Assembly: GCA_963737625.1 (NCBI GenBank)
Contig: CAVTTK010000002.1
Coordinates: 1,736,001 to 1,800,000 of the forward strand
Source: Bog-756 sp963737625
Lineage (GTDB): Bacteria > Actinomycetota > Acidimicrobiia > Acidimicrobiales > RAAP-2
Direction of reading: 5' to 3'
Length of the DNA: 64,000 nucleotides
Numbering within the stretch: the first letter of the stretch is position 1; each line of letters begins with the position of its first letter. This document shows, piece after piece, positions 26,445-35,721 of this stretch. The notes below the pieces were generated by a model. The model ran no database searches, was not told the DNA's origin, and saw nothing but the letters and a program-made list of their open reading frames with translations. The position numbers and the translations under genes were made by a program.

Positions 26445-27590
26445 TCAGCTGATGGCCTTCACCGAGCGCAGCCCGGCCACCTCGTCGGCGTCCAGTCCCC
26501 AGTCGGCCAGGGCCTCGTCGGCGTGCTGGCCGGGATTGGGCGGCGGTCGACGGATGGATCCCGGGGTGCCCTCGAACCGGGGCGCGGGGGACGGCTGGAC
26601 CACCCCGGCCACCTCGGAGAACGTTCCCCGGGCACTGATGTGGGGATGCGACGGGGCTTCCCACGGGGACAGCACCGGCGCCACGCAGGCATCGGTGCCG
26701 TCGAAGACGGCCTGCCACCCGGCCCGGGTCCTGGTGGCGAATAGGGCGGCGAACCGCTCCTTCATCTGCGGCCAGGCCTCACGGTCCATCTGATCGGGCA
26801 GGTCCTCGCCCTCGAGGTCGAGGCCCCGGAGCAGGGCGGCGTAGAACTGGGGCTCGATGGCCCCGACGGCCATATAGCCGCCGTCGGCCGTCTCGTACAC
26901 CTCGTAGAAATGGGCGCCGGTGTCCAACAGATTGGTCCCTCGCTCCTCCCTCCAGATGCCGGACGACCTCAGGGTGTAGGTCATGGTCATGAGGGCGGCG
27001 GCGCCATCCACCATGGCGGCATCCACAACTTGGCCGGCCCCGGTCTGGCGGGCGCTGATGATGGCGGCGCACATGCCGAAGGCCAGCATCATGCCGCCCC
27101 CGCCGAAGTCGCCCACCAGGTTGAGGGGCGGGAACGGCCGCCCCCCGGCCCGGGCCATGGGCTCGAGGGCACCGGCCAGGGCGATGTAGTCGATGTCGTG
27201 CCCGGCGGCCGAGGCCATGGGACCGTCCTGGCCCCATCCGGTCATCCGGCCGTAGACCAGTGTCGGGTTGCGGGCCAGACACACGTCGGGCCCTATCCCG
27301 AGCCGTTCGGCCACCCCGGGTCGGAATCCTTCCATCAGCCCGTCGGCCCGCTCGACCAGGCGCAGGACCAGGGCCACCCCCTCGGGGTGCTTGAGGTCGA
27401 CGGCCACCGATCGCCGTCCCCGGTTCATCAGGTCCACATGGGGTTCGGAGTTGGGCGGGTAGGTGGCCCGCTCCGACCGGTCGATCCGGATGATGTCGGC
27501 CCCGGCGTCGGCCAGCATCATGCCAGCGAACGGGGCGGGGCCGAGACCGGCCAACTCGATGATGCGGACGCCGTCGAGGGGTCCGCTCAC
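26445..27590 (-). CDS. CaiB/BaiF family protein, alpha-methylacyl-CoA racemase type
   Basis: A 381-residue class III CoA-transferase-fold enzyme. The racemase active site is present: His131 in AAGHDIDYIALAG and Asp161 in NLVGDFGGGGMML, matching His126 and Asp156 of the Mycobacterium tuberculosis racemase Mcr. It therefore probably epimerises 2-methylacyl-CoA esters in branched-chain or sterol side-chain breakdown, which fits the two acyl-CoA dehydrogenases in the window. A CoA transferase role cannot be excluded. Confidence 0.88.
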   Translation of the reverse strand: MSGPLDGVRIIELAGLGPAPFAGMMLADAGADIIRIDRSERATYPPNSEPHVDLMNRGRRSVAVDLKHPEGVALVLRLVERADGLMEGFRPGVAERLGIGPDVCLARNPTLVYGRMTGWGQDGPMASAAGHDIDYIALAGALEPMARAGGRPFPPLNLVGDFGGGGMMLAFGMCAAIISARQTGAGQVVDAAMVDGAAALMTMTYTLRSSGIWREERGTNLLDTGAHFYEVYETADGGYMAVGAIEPQFYAALLRGLDLEGEDLPDQMDREAWPQMKERFAALFATRTRAGWQAVFDGTDACVAPVLSPWEAPSHPHISARGTFSEVAGVVQPSPAPRFEGTPGSIRRPPPNPGQHADEALADWGLDADEVAGLRSVKAIS

Positions 27591-27756
27591 CGCCTGCCGT
27601 CCCGTCCGGACGGGGAGGAGATTCTCATGGCCGGATGCTGGCCCAGGAGGCTGCGGGGGTCAAATGCGTGTCGTCCGGCGGTAGCCTGCGCTCGGGAGCC
27701 GGCCGGGTCCCGCCCCGTCCGACCGACGGTGGCCTTGGCCACAGGAGCGTGCACCG

Positions 27757-28815
27757 TTGCCCGAAGTCCGACGTGCCGTGGGACCGGGTCGGGTCAACCT
27801 GATCGGGGACCACACCGACTACAACCGGGGCCTGGCCCTCCCCATGGCCATCGGGTTGGGGGTGACCGTGACGTACACGCCCAAGGACGAGCCGACGCTG
27901 CTGGCCACCTCGTCGGCCTTCGGGGGCCGCGCCATCATCCCGCCGGGCGCCGATCCGGCGCTCGTCGAGCCGGCCTGGGCCCGACTGGTGGCCGCCGTGG
28001 CCGCCGTGGCCGCCGTGGGCCAAAGGGGCACTGGCGGCACGTTGCGTATCGAGTCGACTCTGCCGGTGGGATCCGGGCTGTCCTCGAGCGCCGCCCTGGG
28101 CGTGGCCCTGGCCTCGGTCTTCGGTGTCGACGGACCGCCCGGGACCGCACCGGACACGGCTCCGGAGATCCGCCTGGCCCGTCTGTGCCAGGAGGCCGAA
28201 CACCGCATCGGCGTCCCGGTGGGGCTGATGGATCCCCTGGTGTGCGCCGGGGGCCGGGCCGGCCACGCCATGCTCATCGACTTCGATACCGAGACGAGCC
28301 GACACATCCCTCTTCCCGGGGAGGCCGAGTTCGTGGTGGTGGACAGCGGGCAGCGGCGCACCCTGTCGACCTCCGCCTATGCCGACCGGGTGGCCGAGTG
28401 TCGGGCCGGCGCCGACCTCATCGGGCCTCTGGGGCGCTGCGGTCTCGACGACCTGGCCTCCCTCCACGACCCCGTCGTCCACCGTCGGGCCCGCCACGTG
28501 GTCACCGAGTGCGCCCGGGTGCGGGACACCGCCTCCGCCCTCGCCGCCCACGACCTGGTCGGGGCCGGGGCCCTCCTCACGGCCAGCCACCGCAGCCTGG
28601 CCGACGACTTCGCCGTCTCCACTCCGGCGGTCGACGCCCTGGTGGCGCAGCTCGGGTCCCGACCCGGGGTGTTCGGGGCCCGGATGACCGGGGCCGGGTT
28701 CGGGGGGTGCGTGGTGGCACTGACCCGGCCGGGGGCCGTCGACACCGACGCCTGGCCCACACCGGCCTGGCGGGTGCAGGCTTCGGACGGCACCCTGGCC
28801 GCGGGGGATCCCTGA
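27757..28815 (+). CDS. galK: Galactokinase
   Basis: A 352-residue GHMP kinase. The galactokinase signature reads GRVNLIGDHTDYNRG, with Asp in the usual Glu position. The ATP loop is LPVGSGLSSSAALGVAL, the catalytic Asp lies in VGLMDPLVC (Pro replaces the common Gln) and MTGAGFGGCVV is the C-terminal GHMP motif. It should phosphorylate galactose or a related sugar at C1. No other Leloir genes are nearby. The best start is a TTG at 27757, with AGGAG upstream. Confidence 0.86.
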   Translation: MPEVRRAVGPGRVNLIGDHTDYNRGLALPMAIGLGVTVTYTPKDEPTLLATSSAFGGRAIIPPGADPALVEPAWARLVAAVAAVAAVGQRGTGGTLRIESTLPVGSGLSSSAALGVALASVFGVDGPPGTAPDTAPEIRLARLCQEAEHRIGVPVGLMDPLVCAGGRAGHAMLIDFDTETSRHIPLPGEAEFVVVDSGQRRTLSTSAYADRVAECRAGADLIGPLGRCGLDDLASLHDPVVHRRARHVVTECARVRDTASALAAHDLVGAGALLTASHRSLADDFAVSTPAVDALVAQLGSRPGVFGARMTGAGFGGCVVALTRPGAVDTDAWPTPAWRVQASDGTLAAGDP

Positions 28816-28822
28816 GCCGCTG

Positions 28823-28840
28823 GACCGGGCGGACCCGGTC
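28823..28840. terminator. Hairpin between convergent galK and PH-domain gene
   Basis: A perfect 7-bp stem GACCGGG/CCCGGTC with the tetraloop CGGA lies just after the galK stop. There is no T-run, as is usual in this GC-rich DNA. Confidence 0.4.
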
Positions 28841-28874
28841 ATGTCCCGGAGGGGATCCGGACCGCGGGTGAGGG

Positions 28875-29382
28875 TCAGCCGTAGCCCTGGTCGTCCTGGC
28901 CCTCGGAGTACGGTCGCAGCCGGCGGGTGATCACCCGCTGGAGGATCACCGGCTTGCGGACGTCGTCGATGCTCCGTATCCGACGCTCGCCGCGGATCTC
29001 GAGGTCCAGGCGCCCGGTGCCCAGTATCCGCCGTCCCAGGGACTGCACGGCGGTGACCGACACCGAGCGCGTCGAGAGGGGTCTCGGCATGCCGGGTGGA
29101 GGCCACCCCCCACAGCTCGACCAGGCGGATGGTGGTCAGGATGAGACTGGTCGTCCACCACCGCGCCGTCCGCACGGCCAGCCACACGCAGGGCACGGCC
29201 ACCACCAGGCCCTCGACCCAGTGGAGGGCCACCGACGTGTGGGGGTAGCCGACGTCGAGGGCCACCCCGATGCCGATGGTCACCGTCGCCGCGACCAGCG
29301 GGCCCGACAGGAACGACCAGTGGGGCCTGATGTCGACCAGGACCCTCTCGTCCGCCAGGAGTTGGAGCCGGTGAACGGCCAA
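28875..29382 (-). pseudogene. Bacterial PH-domain membrane protein, broken by one extra base
   Basis: The 5' part gives LLADERVLVDIRPHWSFL, two membrane helices (about residues 25-70) and WWTTSLILTTIRLVELW. The 3' part, in another frame, gives VSVTAVQSLGRRILGTG and the end of a YdbS-like PH domain. Dropping one base near 29067 joins them with the spacing expected for the family (PLDA-x-VSVTAVQSL); the total is 3n+1. It starts at a TTG 5 bp after the ddl stop, so it is the last gene of that operon. The break may be real or a sequence error. Confidence 0.65.
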
Positions 29383-29387
29383 ACGCC

Positions 29388-30503
29388 TCAGCCCAACTTG
29401 CCGGCGATCGACCCGGCCGAGCGCAGCACCGTGCCGTCGGCGCCGGCGGCGGAGTACGCGTGGGTGGGACTCCGTCGGGCCTCCTCCAGCAGGTCGCCCA
29501 GCAACGCGGCCAAGGGGACCGGCGGGTCCACCCACAGGTAACGGGCCAGAGAGCCGGGGATGGTGTTGATCTCGTTGACGACGAACTGATCCCCGTCGGC
29601 GAGGAAGTCGATCCGGGCCACGCCCCGGAGGTTGGCCACGGCGGCGATCGTCTCCGCCGCCTCACGGAGCGCCTTCTCGAGCTCCGGCGCCATGGCCGCC
29701 GGCAGCTCGCGGAGGGCACCGGCCATCCCCTCCCCGGCCACGTACTTGTCCCGGTAGTCGAGGATGTCGGCCGTGCCGCTGGCCCGGATGGGCCGTTCGA
29801 TGGCCGACAGCTGGAGCTCGGGCCAGCTGCGCACGGCCACCTGCAGGTCGGTGAGATCGGGTCGGAACGGCTCCAGCACCGCCCCGAAGCGCAGGTGGGG
29901 GTTGGCCGGGAGCCGGGCGGTGGCCGTGGCGAAGTCCTCCACCACGTCGATGCCGATGGATGACCCCCCGAAGCGGGGCTTGACGATGTAGGGCCCCCCG
30001 AAGGGCGGCGGCCCGCTCCGGGTGTCCAGGAGGACCCGCGGCAGCGTGGGCAGTCCCGCCGCCGCCACCACCGCCCCGAAGGCCAGCTTGTCCATGCCGA
30101 GGGCCGCTCCCGACACCGTGGGCCCGGAGTAGCGGATCCCGGCCAGGTCCAAGGCGGCCTGGAGCGACCCGTCCTCCCCCGGTCCCCCGTGGCAGCACAC
30201 CAGGGCGGCGTCGATGTCGAGACCCCTCGCCTTGCCCAACCGCCCGGCCGGCTCGGCGAAGCCTCCTCCGGGGGTGGCCAGGAACTGGAGACGGGTGGCC
30301 CCCCGGGGCACCCCGTCCAGGAAGGCCTCGGCCTCCAGCGCGGGGTCGACCTCGTACCAGTCCCCGGTCTTGGACCAGAAGATGGCCCGGACGGTGGCGT
30401 CGGCAGGGCCGGCAGCCAGGCCGCGGGCGGCCTGCAGACCGGTGAGCACGCTCACATCGTGCTCGGGGGAGGGTCCTCCGAAGATGACGGCGACGTCGGG
30501 CAC
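29388..30503 (-). CDS. ddl: D-alanine--D-alanine ligase family ATP-grasp enzyme
   Basis: A 371-residue ATP-grasp ligase. The N terminus MPDVAVIFGGPSPEHDVSV is typical of Ddl, followed by CHGGPGEDG, the lysine strand PYIVKPRFGGSSIGI, and the metal site ARIDFLADGDQFVVNEINTI and PGS. It joins two D-Ala for peptidoglycan precursors. The start GTG has GGAGGAG upstream. It lies 93 bp behind a MurF-like ligase, its natural partner in the pathway. Confidence 0.92.
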   Translation of the reverse strand: MPDVAVIFGGPSPEHDVSVLTGLQAARGLAAGPADATVRAIFWSKTGDWYEVDPALEAEAFLDGVPRGATRLQFLATPGGGFAEPAGRLGKARGLDIDAALVCCHGGPGEDGSLQAALDLAGIRYSGPTVSGAALGMDKLAFGAVVAAAGLPTLPRVLLDTRSGPPPFGGPYIVKPRFGGSSIGIDVVEDFATATARLPANPHLRFGAVLEPFRPDLTDLQVAVRSWPELQLSAIERPIRASGTADILDYRDKYVAGEGMAGALRELPAAMAPELEKALREAAETIAAVANLRGVARIDFLADGDQFVVNEINTIPGSLARYLWVDPPVPLAALLGDLLEEARRSPTHAYSAAGADGTVLRSAGSIAGKLG

Positions 30504-30596
30504 GGTGGGGGGACTCCTCCGATCGGCAGGGTGTTCGACAGGGCAGGTGCGGCCGCCGTCCGGTGACCCTGGGGACCCGGCCGGAAGCTCAACTCG

Positions 30597-32198
30597 TCAA
30601 GGGTAGTGGTCCGGCAGATCGTTCTCGTACAGGACGGCGTCGCCGGGGCCGAGGTGCGCCCGGACCCACGCCACGGCCTCCTCCCGGTGGTCGACGAGTG
30701 TCACCCGGGCCGGTGACCCGGCCACCGACGCCGCCCCGGCCAGCAGGGCCCGACGATTGGTCCGGCCCACGATGAGCAGATCGTCGGCCGCCTCGGCCGC
30801 CGCGGCACCGAACTTGCGGTTCTCCCCGAACTGACGGGACCCGAGCTCGACCATGCCCGGGGTCACCACCACCAGGCGGCCGGCGCCGTCCGACATCGAT
30901 GCGTCGGCTCCGAGACCGCTCAGCGCCACCAGGGCCTCGGCCGCTCCGGCCGGATTGGAGTTGTAGGTGTCGTCGAGGATCGTGGCCCCCGATGCCGACC
31001 GCACTGCCTGGAGCCGGTGGTCCACCGACGGCAGATCGGCCAGACGCTCGCCCACGGTCGCGGGCTCCACCCCGAGCACCAGGGCCACGGCGACGGCACA
31101 GGCCAGGTTCCCCGGCTGGACCCCGGTGGGCAGGGTGAGGTGCTCGGCCAGCAGATCTCCGTCGGCCCACACCGAGACCTCCGGATGCCACTCGTCGTGT
31201 CGCACCACCGACACGTCGGCCGAGCCGTCGAAGGCCGAGCAGCGTCGGACCCGCTTGCCGTCGGCCTCGGCCCGGTCGGCCACCGCGGCCAGTCGGGGAT
31301 CGTCCACCGGCAGTACCACGTCGGAGGCGGTGGCCAGGATCTCCGACTTGGCCTCGACGATGCGCTCCTCGGTCCCGAAGCGCTCGAGGTGGACCGGCCC
31401 GATGGCGGTGATCACGGCCACGTCCGGCGGGCACCATCGGCACAGGTCGGCGATCTCCCCCGGCCCGTAGGTGCCCATCTCGGCGATGAATACCTCCGTG
31501 CCGTCGGCCAGGTGCTCGTTGACGGCCCGGGCCAGTCCGGCCCGGTTGTTGAAGCTGGCCGGGGTGGCCACCACCGTCCGGGAAGGCCGCACCAGGTGGG
31601 CGATGTGGCCCTTGGTGGACGTCTTGCCGTACGAACCGGTCACGGCCACCACGGTCGGATCCACCCGGGCCAGGCGGGCGGCGGCCTCGTCCACGAAGTG
31701 GGTGGCGAGTCGTCGCTCGACCGGCCCGGTGCCGAGGCAGGCCAGGTCGACCAGGACCGGCACGGCCAGGGCGGCCACGACAGCACCCGGACCGGCCGGT
31801 CCCAGCACCACCCCGACGACCACCACGACCGCCTCCAGTACGGCCCACACCAGGGCCAGGGTCCGCAGCCGCCGCGTCCAGGTCAGCGGCGATGTGCGCC
31901 CTCGCAGCGACAATCCGAGCGGGCCGACGGCCACCCCGGCGGCCACCACCAGACCGATCAGGGGCCACCGCACTGACGCCACGGCCGCAGCCCCGACGAC
32001 CACGGCCAGGGCCCCGTTCAGGGGTGTGACCGTCCACCACCGGGCGGCGAAGCGGGTCACCGACCCGGCCAGGTAGTGCTCCCGCTGGGCCACCCGGAGC
32101 CACCGGAGTCCGGCCAGCCCGCAGGCCAGGAGACAGGCGGCCACGGTGATCCACGCCACCCCGCCGTGCAGGCGATCCGGTCCCAGCAGGGCCGTCAT
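30597..32198 (-). CDS. MurF-like Mur ligase with an N-terminal membrane domain
   Basis: A 533-residue protein. The first ~165 residues contain about five hydrophobic helices, which is not part of cytosolic MurF. The rest is a Mur ligase: ATP loop VAVTGSYGKTSTKGHIAHLV, NNRAGLARAV, AEMGTYGPGEIADLC, TAIGPVHLERFG, and C-terminal ILDDTYNSNPAG as in MurF. With ddl downstream it could add D-Ala-D-Ala to UDP-MurNAc-tripeptide at the membrane; a different peptide ligation is possible. The ATG overlaps the hydrolase stop (ATGA). Confidence 0.82.
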   Translation of the reverse strand: MTALLGPDRLHGGVAWITVAACLLACGLAGLRWLRVAQREHYLAGSVTRFAARWWTVTPLNGALAVVVGAAAVASVRWPLIGLVVAAGVAVGPLGLSLRGRTSPLTWTRRLRTLALVWAVLEAVVVVVGVVLGPAGPGAVVAALAVPVLVDLACLGTGPVERRLATHFVDEAAARLARVDPTVVAVTGSYGKTSTKGHIAHLVRPSRTVVATPASFNNRAGLARAVNEHLADGTEVFIAEMGTYGPGEIADLCRWCPPDVAVITAIGPVHLERFGTEERIVEAKSEILATASDVVLPVDDPRLAAVADRAEADGKRVRRCSAFDGSADVSVVRHDEWHPEVSVWADGDLLAEHLTLPTGVQPGNLACAVAVALVLGVEPATVGERLADLPSVDHRLQAVRSASGATILDDTYNSNPAGAAEALVALSGLGADASMSDGAGRLVVVTPGMVELGSRQFGENRKFGAAAAEAADDLLIVGRTNRRALLAGAASVAGSPARVTLVDHREEAVAWVRAHLGPGDAVLYENDLPDHYP

Positions 32199-32992
32199 GG
32201 GGAGGAGTCCCCGCCGGCCCGGCCCACGATGACCTCGGCCAGGGCGCGGGGAGCCTCGGTCGGGGTCAGATGCCCGACTCCGGGCAGGGTGACCAGCCGC
32301 GCCGAGGGGAACAGGGGGAGGGCGCGTACCGCTACCTCGAGGGGCACCTCCGTGTCGGCGTCGCCCCAGACCAGGTCCACCGGGCAGTCGATGGCGGCCA
32401 TCTGGTCGGCGTACTGCTCGGCCAACAGCCTGACGAACACCGCCCTCATGACACCCTGGGCCGCCCGGTAGTCCGGTGAGCCGTACTTCTGGCGCAGCCC
32501 CTCCATGCGCTCGTCGCCCACCAGACCCAGCCGGTGGAGGGCCCGGGCCACCCGGTAGCCCGTAGCCGGTCGCGATGGCCGTCCCTCCCGGTCGAGGAGG
32601 GGCACGGCGGTGAGCACGACCCGCTCGATCCGGTCCGGCACCAACGGAGCGAGATGCACGGCCACCCGCCCACCGAAGGAGTGGCCCACCAGAACGATGC
32701 GGTCGGCCAGGACCCCGGGCTCTTCGAACAGGGGCAGGAGGTGGTGGGCGTACGCCTCGGAGCCCCAGGCCTCGGGGGGAGGGGGCGTGGCCCCGAACCC
32801 GGCCAGGTCCAGAGCCACGGCGGCGAGGGGGCCATCGGAGGCTGGTCCGGCGGCTCGGGCGGTGGTGGTGGCCTCCAGGACGGGGGCGAAGTCCAGGTGG
32901 GTGCGCTGCCACCCGTGCAAGGCCAGCACCGTGGGCACCCCGGCACCCCAGCCCTCGCCGAACAGGGCACCCCCGGCGAACGACTTCAGCAC
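32195..32992 (-). CDS. Alpha/beta hydrolase
   Basis: A 265-residue alpha/beta hydrolase: oxyanion region ALHGWQRTHLDF, nucleophile elbow VGHSFGGRVAV, acid in LVWGDADTEVP and the catalytic His in LPGVGHLTP. Substrate unknown. It heads the operon hydrolase - MurF-like - ddl - PH protein. I place the start at the GTG at 32992, because a -10 box (TAGTGT) ends 6 nt before it and leaves no room for the GTG two codons earlier. Confidence 0.86.
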   Translation of the reverse strand: MLKSFAGGALFGEGWGAGVPTVLALHGWQRTHLDFAPVLEATTTARAAGPASDGPLAAVALDLAGFGATPPPPEAWGSEAYAHHLLPLFEEPGVLADRIVLVGHSFGGRVAVHLAPLVPDRIERVVLTAVPLLDREGRPSRPATGYRVARALHRLGLVGDERMEGLRQKYGSPDYRAAQGVMRAVFVRLLAEQYADQMAAIDCPVDLVWGDADTEVPLEVAVRALPLFPSARLVTLPGVGHLTPTEAPRALAEVIVGRAGGDSSP

Positions 32993-32998
32993 CGGCAC

Positions 32999-33004
32999 AC
33001 ACTA
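32999..33004 (-). promoter_or_regulatory. -10 box (TAGTGT) of the hydrolase-murF-ddl operon
   Basis: Minus-strand TAGTGT ends 6 nt before the GTG at 32992. It fits the leaderless pattern and decides the start. Confidence 0.42.
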
Positions 33005-33083
33005 CCGACCGTCCCGGCCCGGGTGGCGCCACAACCCCGGGCATCGGGCCCGAATGAGCCGGGGTGATGACACACCGGGCCGG

Positions 33084-33089
33084 TAGCCT
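33084..33089 (+). promoter_or_regulatory. -10 box (TAGCCT) of leaderless helicase promoter
   Basis: TAGCCT lies 8 nt before the GTG at 33098 and there is no Shine-Dalgarno sequence. Confidence 0.42.
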
Positions 33090-33097
33090 CGTCCTCC

Positions 33098-34783
33098 GTG
33101 GAACCCCTCGAGGCCGGATCGGTCAGCGCTCCCCCGGGTGCCCCACGCCCACCGGTGCCGATGTCCGTGCCCGACGACGGCTTCGGCCGGGCCGTGGCCT
33201 CCCTGACCGAGGTCCAGCGTCAGGCCGTCGACCGGCCGGACCGGGCCCTGTGCATCGTGGCCGGAGCCGGATCGGGGAAGACCCGGGTGCTCACCCTGCG
33301 GGTGGCCCGGCGCATCCGGGACGGCTCGGCCGACGCCGACCACACCGTGGTGTGCACGTTCACCCGCAAGGCCGCCCACGAGCTCCGGGAGCGCCTCCGG
33401 CTCTACGGCGTCCCGGTGTCGACGCCGGCCAGTGCCGGTGGTGCGCCCGGCCCCGGCGTCCGCGCCGGGACCCTCCACCAGATGGGCCTGACCCTGCTCC
33501 GCCGCCACGCCCTCGACACCGGCCAACCGCCGCCCCTGGTGGCCGAGCACCGGTGGCGGACGGTCGCCGGCATCGTGTCCGACCCGGCCACGGCCTCGGC
33601 CATCGACACCGAGATCGGCTGGGCCAAGGCCCGGTGCCTGCGCCCGGGGACCTACGCCGAGGCCGCACTGCGAGCCGAGCGCTCCGTGCCCGTGGAGCCG
33701 GCCCGGGTGGAGCAGGCCTTCGCCGAGTACGAGGCCGTGCTGGCCCGCAAGCACTCCCTCGACCTGGACGACGTCCTGGTCCGTGCGGCCGACCTCTTCG
33801 ACGACGACGCCGGCTTCGCCGAGCGGATGCACTGGCGGTACCGTCATCTGTCGGTCGACGAGTTCCAGGACGTGAACCCCGCCCAGTTCCGCCTCATCCG
33901 GGCCCTGCTCGGCCGCCGCGACGATCTGTGCGCCGTGGGCGACCCCAACCAGGCCATCTACGGGTGGAACGGCGCCGATCCGTCGCTGTTGAGCCGACTG
34001 CCCCAGGCCATCGAGGGGATGGTGGTGGTGCGCTTGGACGAGAACCACCGCTCGACGCCTCAGGTGGTGGCGGCGGCCACGGCCGCCCTCGGCCGCACCC
34101 TGACCGCTCCACCCCGCTCGGTGGCCGACCGTGGTCCCATGCCCGTGGTCACCGCCTTCGACGATGACGTCGCCGAGGCCGAGGCCGTGGTGGCCTCGCT
34201 GCTCGAACGGTCTGAGGACGGCGCACCATGGTCGGACCAGGCCGTGCTGGCCCGCACCCACGACCAGCTGGCCACCGTGGCCCGGGCCCTGGCCCGGGCC
34301 GGGATCCCCCACCGGATGGCCCCGGGACCCGAGTCCCCGGCCGGCGACTCCGCATCAGGCGGGGGGGACACCGGGACCGACGTTCGGCGCGGCGGGCCAT
34401 CCCGCCGGTCCGGACACCGCGGAGCTGTCGCCGATGCCGGTGCCGTGGAGCTGGCCACGTTCCACCGGGCCAAAGGTCTCGAGTGGGAGTCCGTGCACGT
34501 CGTCGGCGTCGAGGAGGGCTTCGTGCCCATCGTCTACGCCACGTCCTCGGAGGCCCGCGACGAGGAGCGGCGCCTGCTGTATGTGGCGCTCACCCGCGCC
34601 TCCCGCGACCTCCACTGCTCGTGGGCCCGCTCCCGGCGCATGCCCAACGGCCGTCAGATGGACCGGCGGCCCTCACCGTGGCTGGCCGCCGTGGCCCGGG
34701 TGTCGAGAGCGGGCACCGGCCGCATCCCCCGACGGGACACCAACCAGATGATCGCCGAGATCCGTGCCGGCCTGGGGCGTTGA
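33098..34783 (+). CDS. Compact UvrD/PcrA-type SF1 DNA helicase
   Basis: A 561-residue superfamily 1A helicase. Motifs in order are: Q motif LTEVQRQAVDRPDRA, Walker A VAGAGSGKTRVLT, CTFTRKAAHELRERL, Walker B LSVDEFQDVNPAQ, AVGDPNQAIYGWNGA, LDENHRSTPQVV, TFHRAKGLEWESV and LLYVALTRASRDL. It is shorter than UvrD or PcrA (~720) because the 2B region is reduced and the C-terminal tail is missing, like the core of actinobacterial UvrD2. A low-complexity Gly/Ser/Arg stretch sits near residues 415-445. Confidence 0.9.
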   Translation: MEPLEAGSVSAPPGAPRPPVPMSVPDDGFGRAVASLTEVQRQAVDRPDRALCIVAGAGSGKTRVLTLRVARRIRDGSADADHTVVCTFTRKAAHELRERLRLYGVPVSTPASAGGAPGPGVRAGTLHQMGLTLLRRHALDTGQPPPLVAEHRWRTVAGIVSDPATASAIDTEIGWAKARCLRPGTYAEAALRAERSVPVEPARVEQAFAEYEAVLARKHSLDLDDVLVRAADLFDDDAGFAERMHWRYRHLSVDEFQDVNPAQFRLIRALLGRRDDLCAVGDPNQAIYGWNGADPSLLSRLPQAIEGMVVVRLDENHRSTPQVVAAATAALGRTLTAPPRSVADRGPMPVVTAFDDDVAEAEAVVASLLERSEDGAPWSDQAVLARTHDQLATVARALARAGIPHRMAPGPESPAGDSASGGGDTGTDVRRGGPSRRSGHRGAVADAGAVELATFHRAKGLEWESVHVVGVEEGFVPIVYATSSEARDEERRLLYVALTRASRDLHCSWARSRRMPNGRQMDRRPSPWLAAVARVSRAGTGRIPRRDTNQMIAEIRAGLGR

Positions 34784-34882
34784 TCAGAGGTGCTCCCCGC
34801 CGTCGAGGCGGAGCGGAGGGCCCCCGAGCGGGCGGACCGGTGGGTGGAGTCGTCTGCCCCCGAGGGCCCGGGCCCGATCGGA

Positions 34883-35702
34883 TCACACGGGCGCGGGGTG
34901 GGAGCCGGGTGTCGTGGAGCCTGGGGGGCCGGGGAGTGCCGTATCGATGAATACCGGGGTGTGGTCCGAGGGCTTCTCCCCCTTCCGGGCGTTGCGGTCG
35001 ATCAGCCCGTAGGTGGTGTGGGCGGCGAGGGCCTCGCTGACCAGGATCAGGTCGATGCGCATGCCCCGATGGCGGTGGAACGAGCCGCCGCGGTAGTCCC
35101 ACCAGCTGAACAGGCGGTCCTCGTCGTAGACCCGACGGAAGGCGTCGACCAGCCCCCACGACTCCAGGTTGGCCAGCGCCTTGCGCTCCGGCGGGCTGAC
35201 GTGGGTCATGCCCTCGAATTCGCGTCGGGTCCCAGACGTCCCGGTCCTCGGGAGCCACGTTGAAGTCGCCGCACACGGCTACGGGGCGGTCGGGCGAAGT
35301 CGTCTCGTCCAGCACGGAGCGGAGACGGGCCAGCCAGGCCAACTTGGCCGGGTAGTGCTCGCTGTCCAGGCTGCGCCCGTTGGGAACGTAGACCGACATC
35401 ACCCGCACCCCGCCGCAGTCGGCGGCGATGGCCCGCGGCCCCTGATCATCGTCCCCGCTGCCCAGCCCCTTCGCCACGTTCTCGAGCCCCACCCGGCTGA
35501 CCAGCGCCACCCCGTTCCACCGTCCGTCCCCATGGTGGGCCGACTGGTAACCGAGGGCGGCGAAGGTGTCGTGGGGGAAGGCGTCAGCAGCCTGCTTGGT
35601 CTCCTGGAGGCACAGTACGTCGGGCCGGGCGTAGCCGATCCACTCCTCGACTCGGGGGAGCCGGGCGGTCAGTGAGTTCACGTTCCACGTGGCGATGCGC
35701 AC
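34883..35702 (-). pseudogene. xthA: Exodeoxyribonuclease III, broken by one extra base
   Basis: The 5' half reads MRIATWNVNSLTARLPRV, LCLQETKQAADAFP and VAVCGDFNVAPEDRDVWDPT. In another frame the 3' half reads FEGMTHVSPPERKALANL, FSWWDYRGGSFHRHRGMRID and PSDHTPVFID. Together these are a complete XthA/APE1-type AP endonuclease with all metal and catalytic motifs. One extra base lies between 35219 and 35222; the total is 3n+1. The intactness of both halves suggests a recent mutation or a sequence error. It follows fabZ by 19 bp. Confidence 0.85.
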
Positions 35703-35721
35703 GATGTCGTAGACGCTCCGC

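Noticed and set aside
27625..29535. Long open minus-strand frame through galK
   Set aside because: It is antisense to a gene with clear galactokinase motifs; only its first ~110 codons (29382 downwards) have real protein character, as the 5' part of the PH-domain gene.
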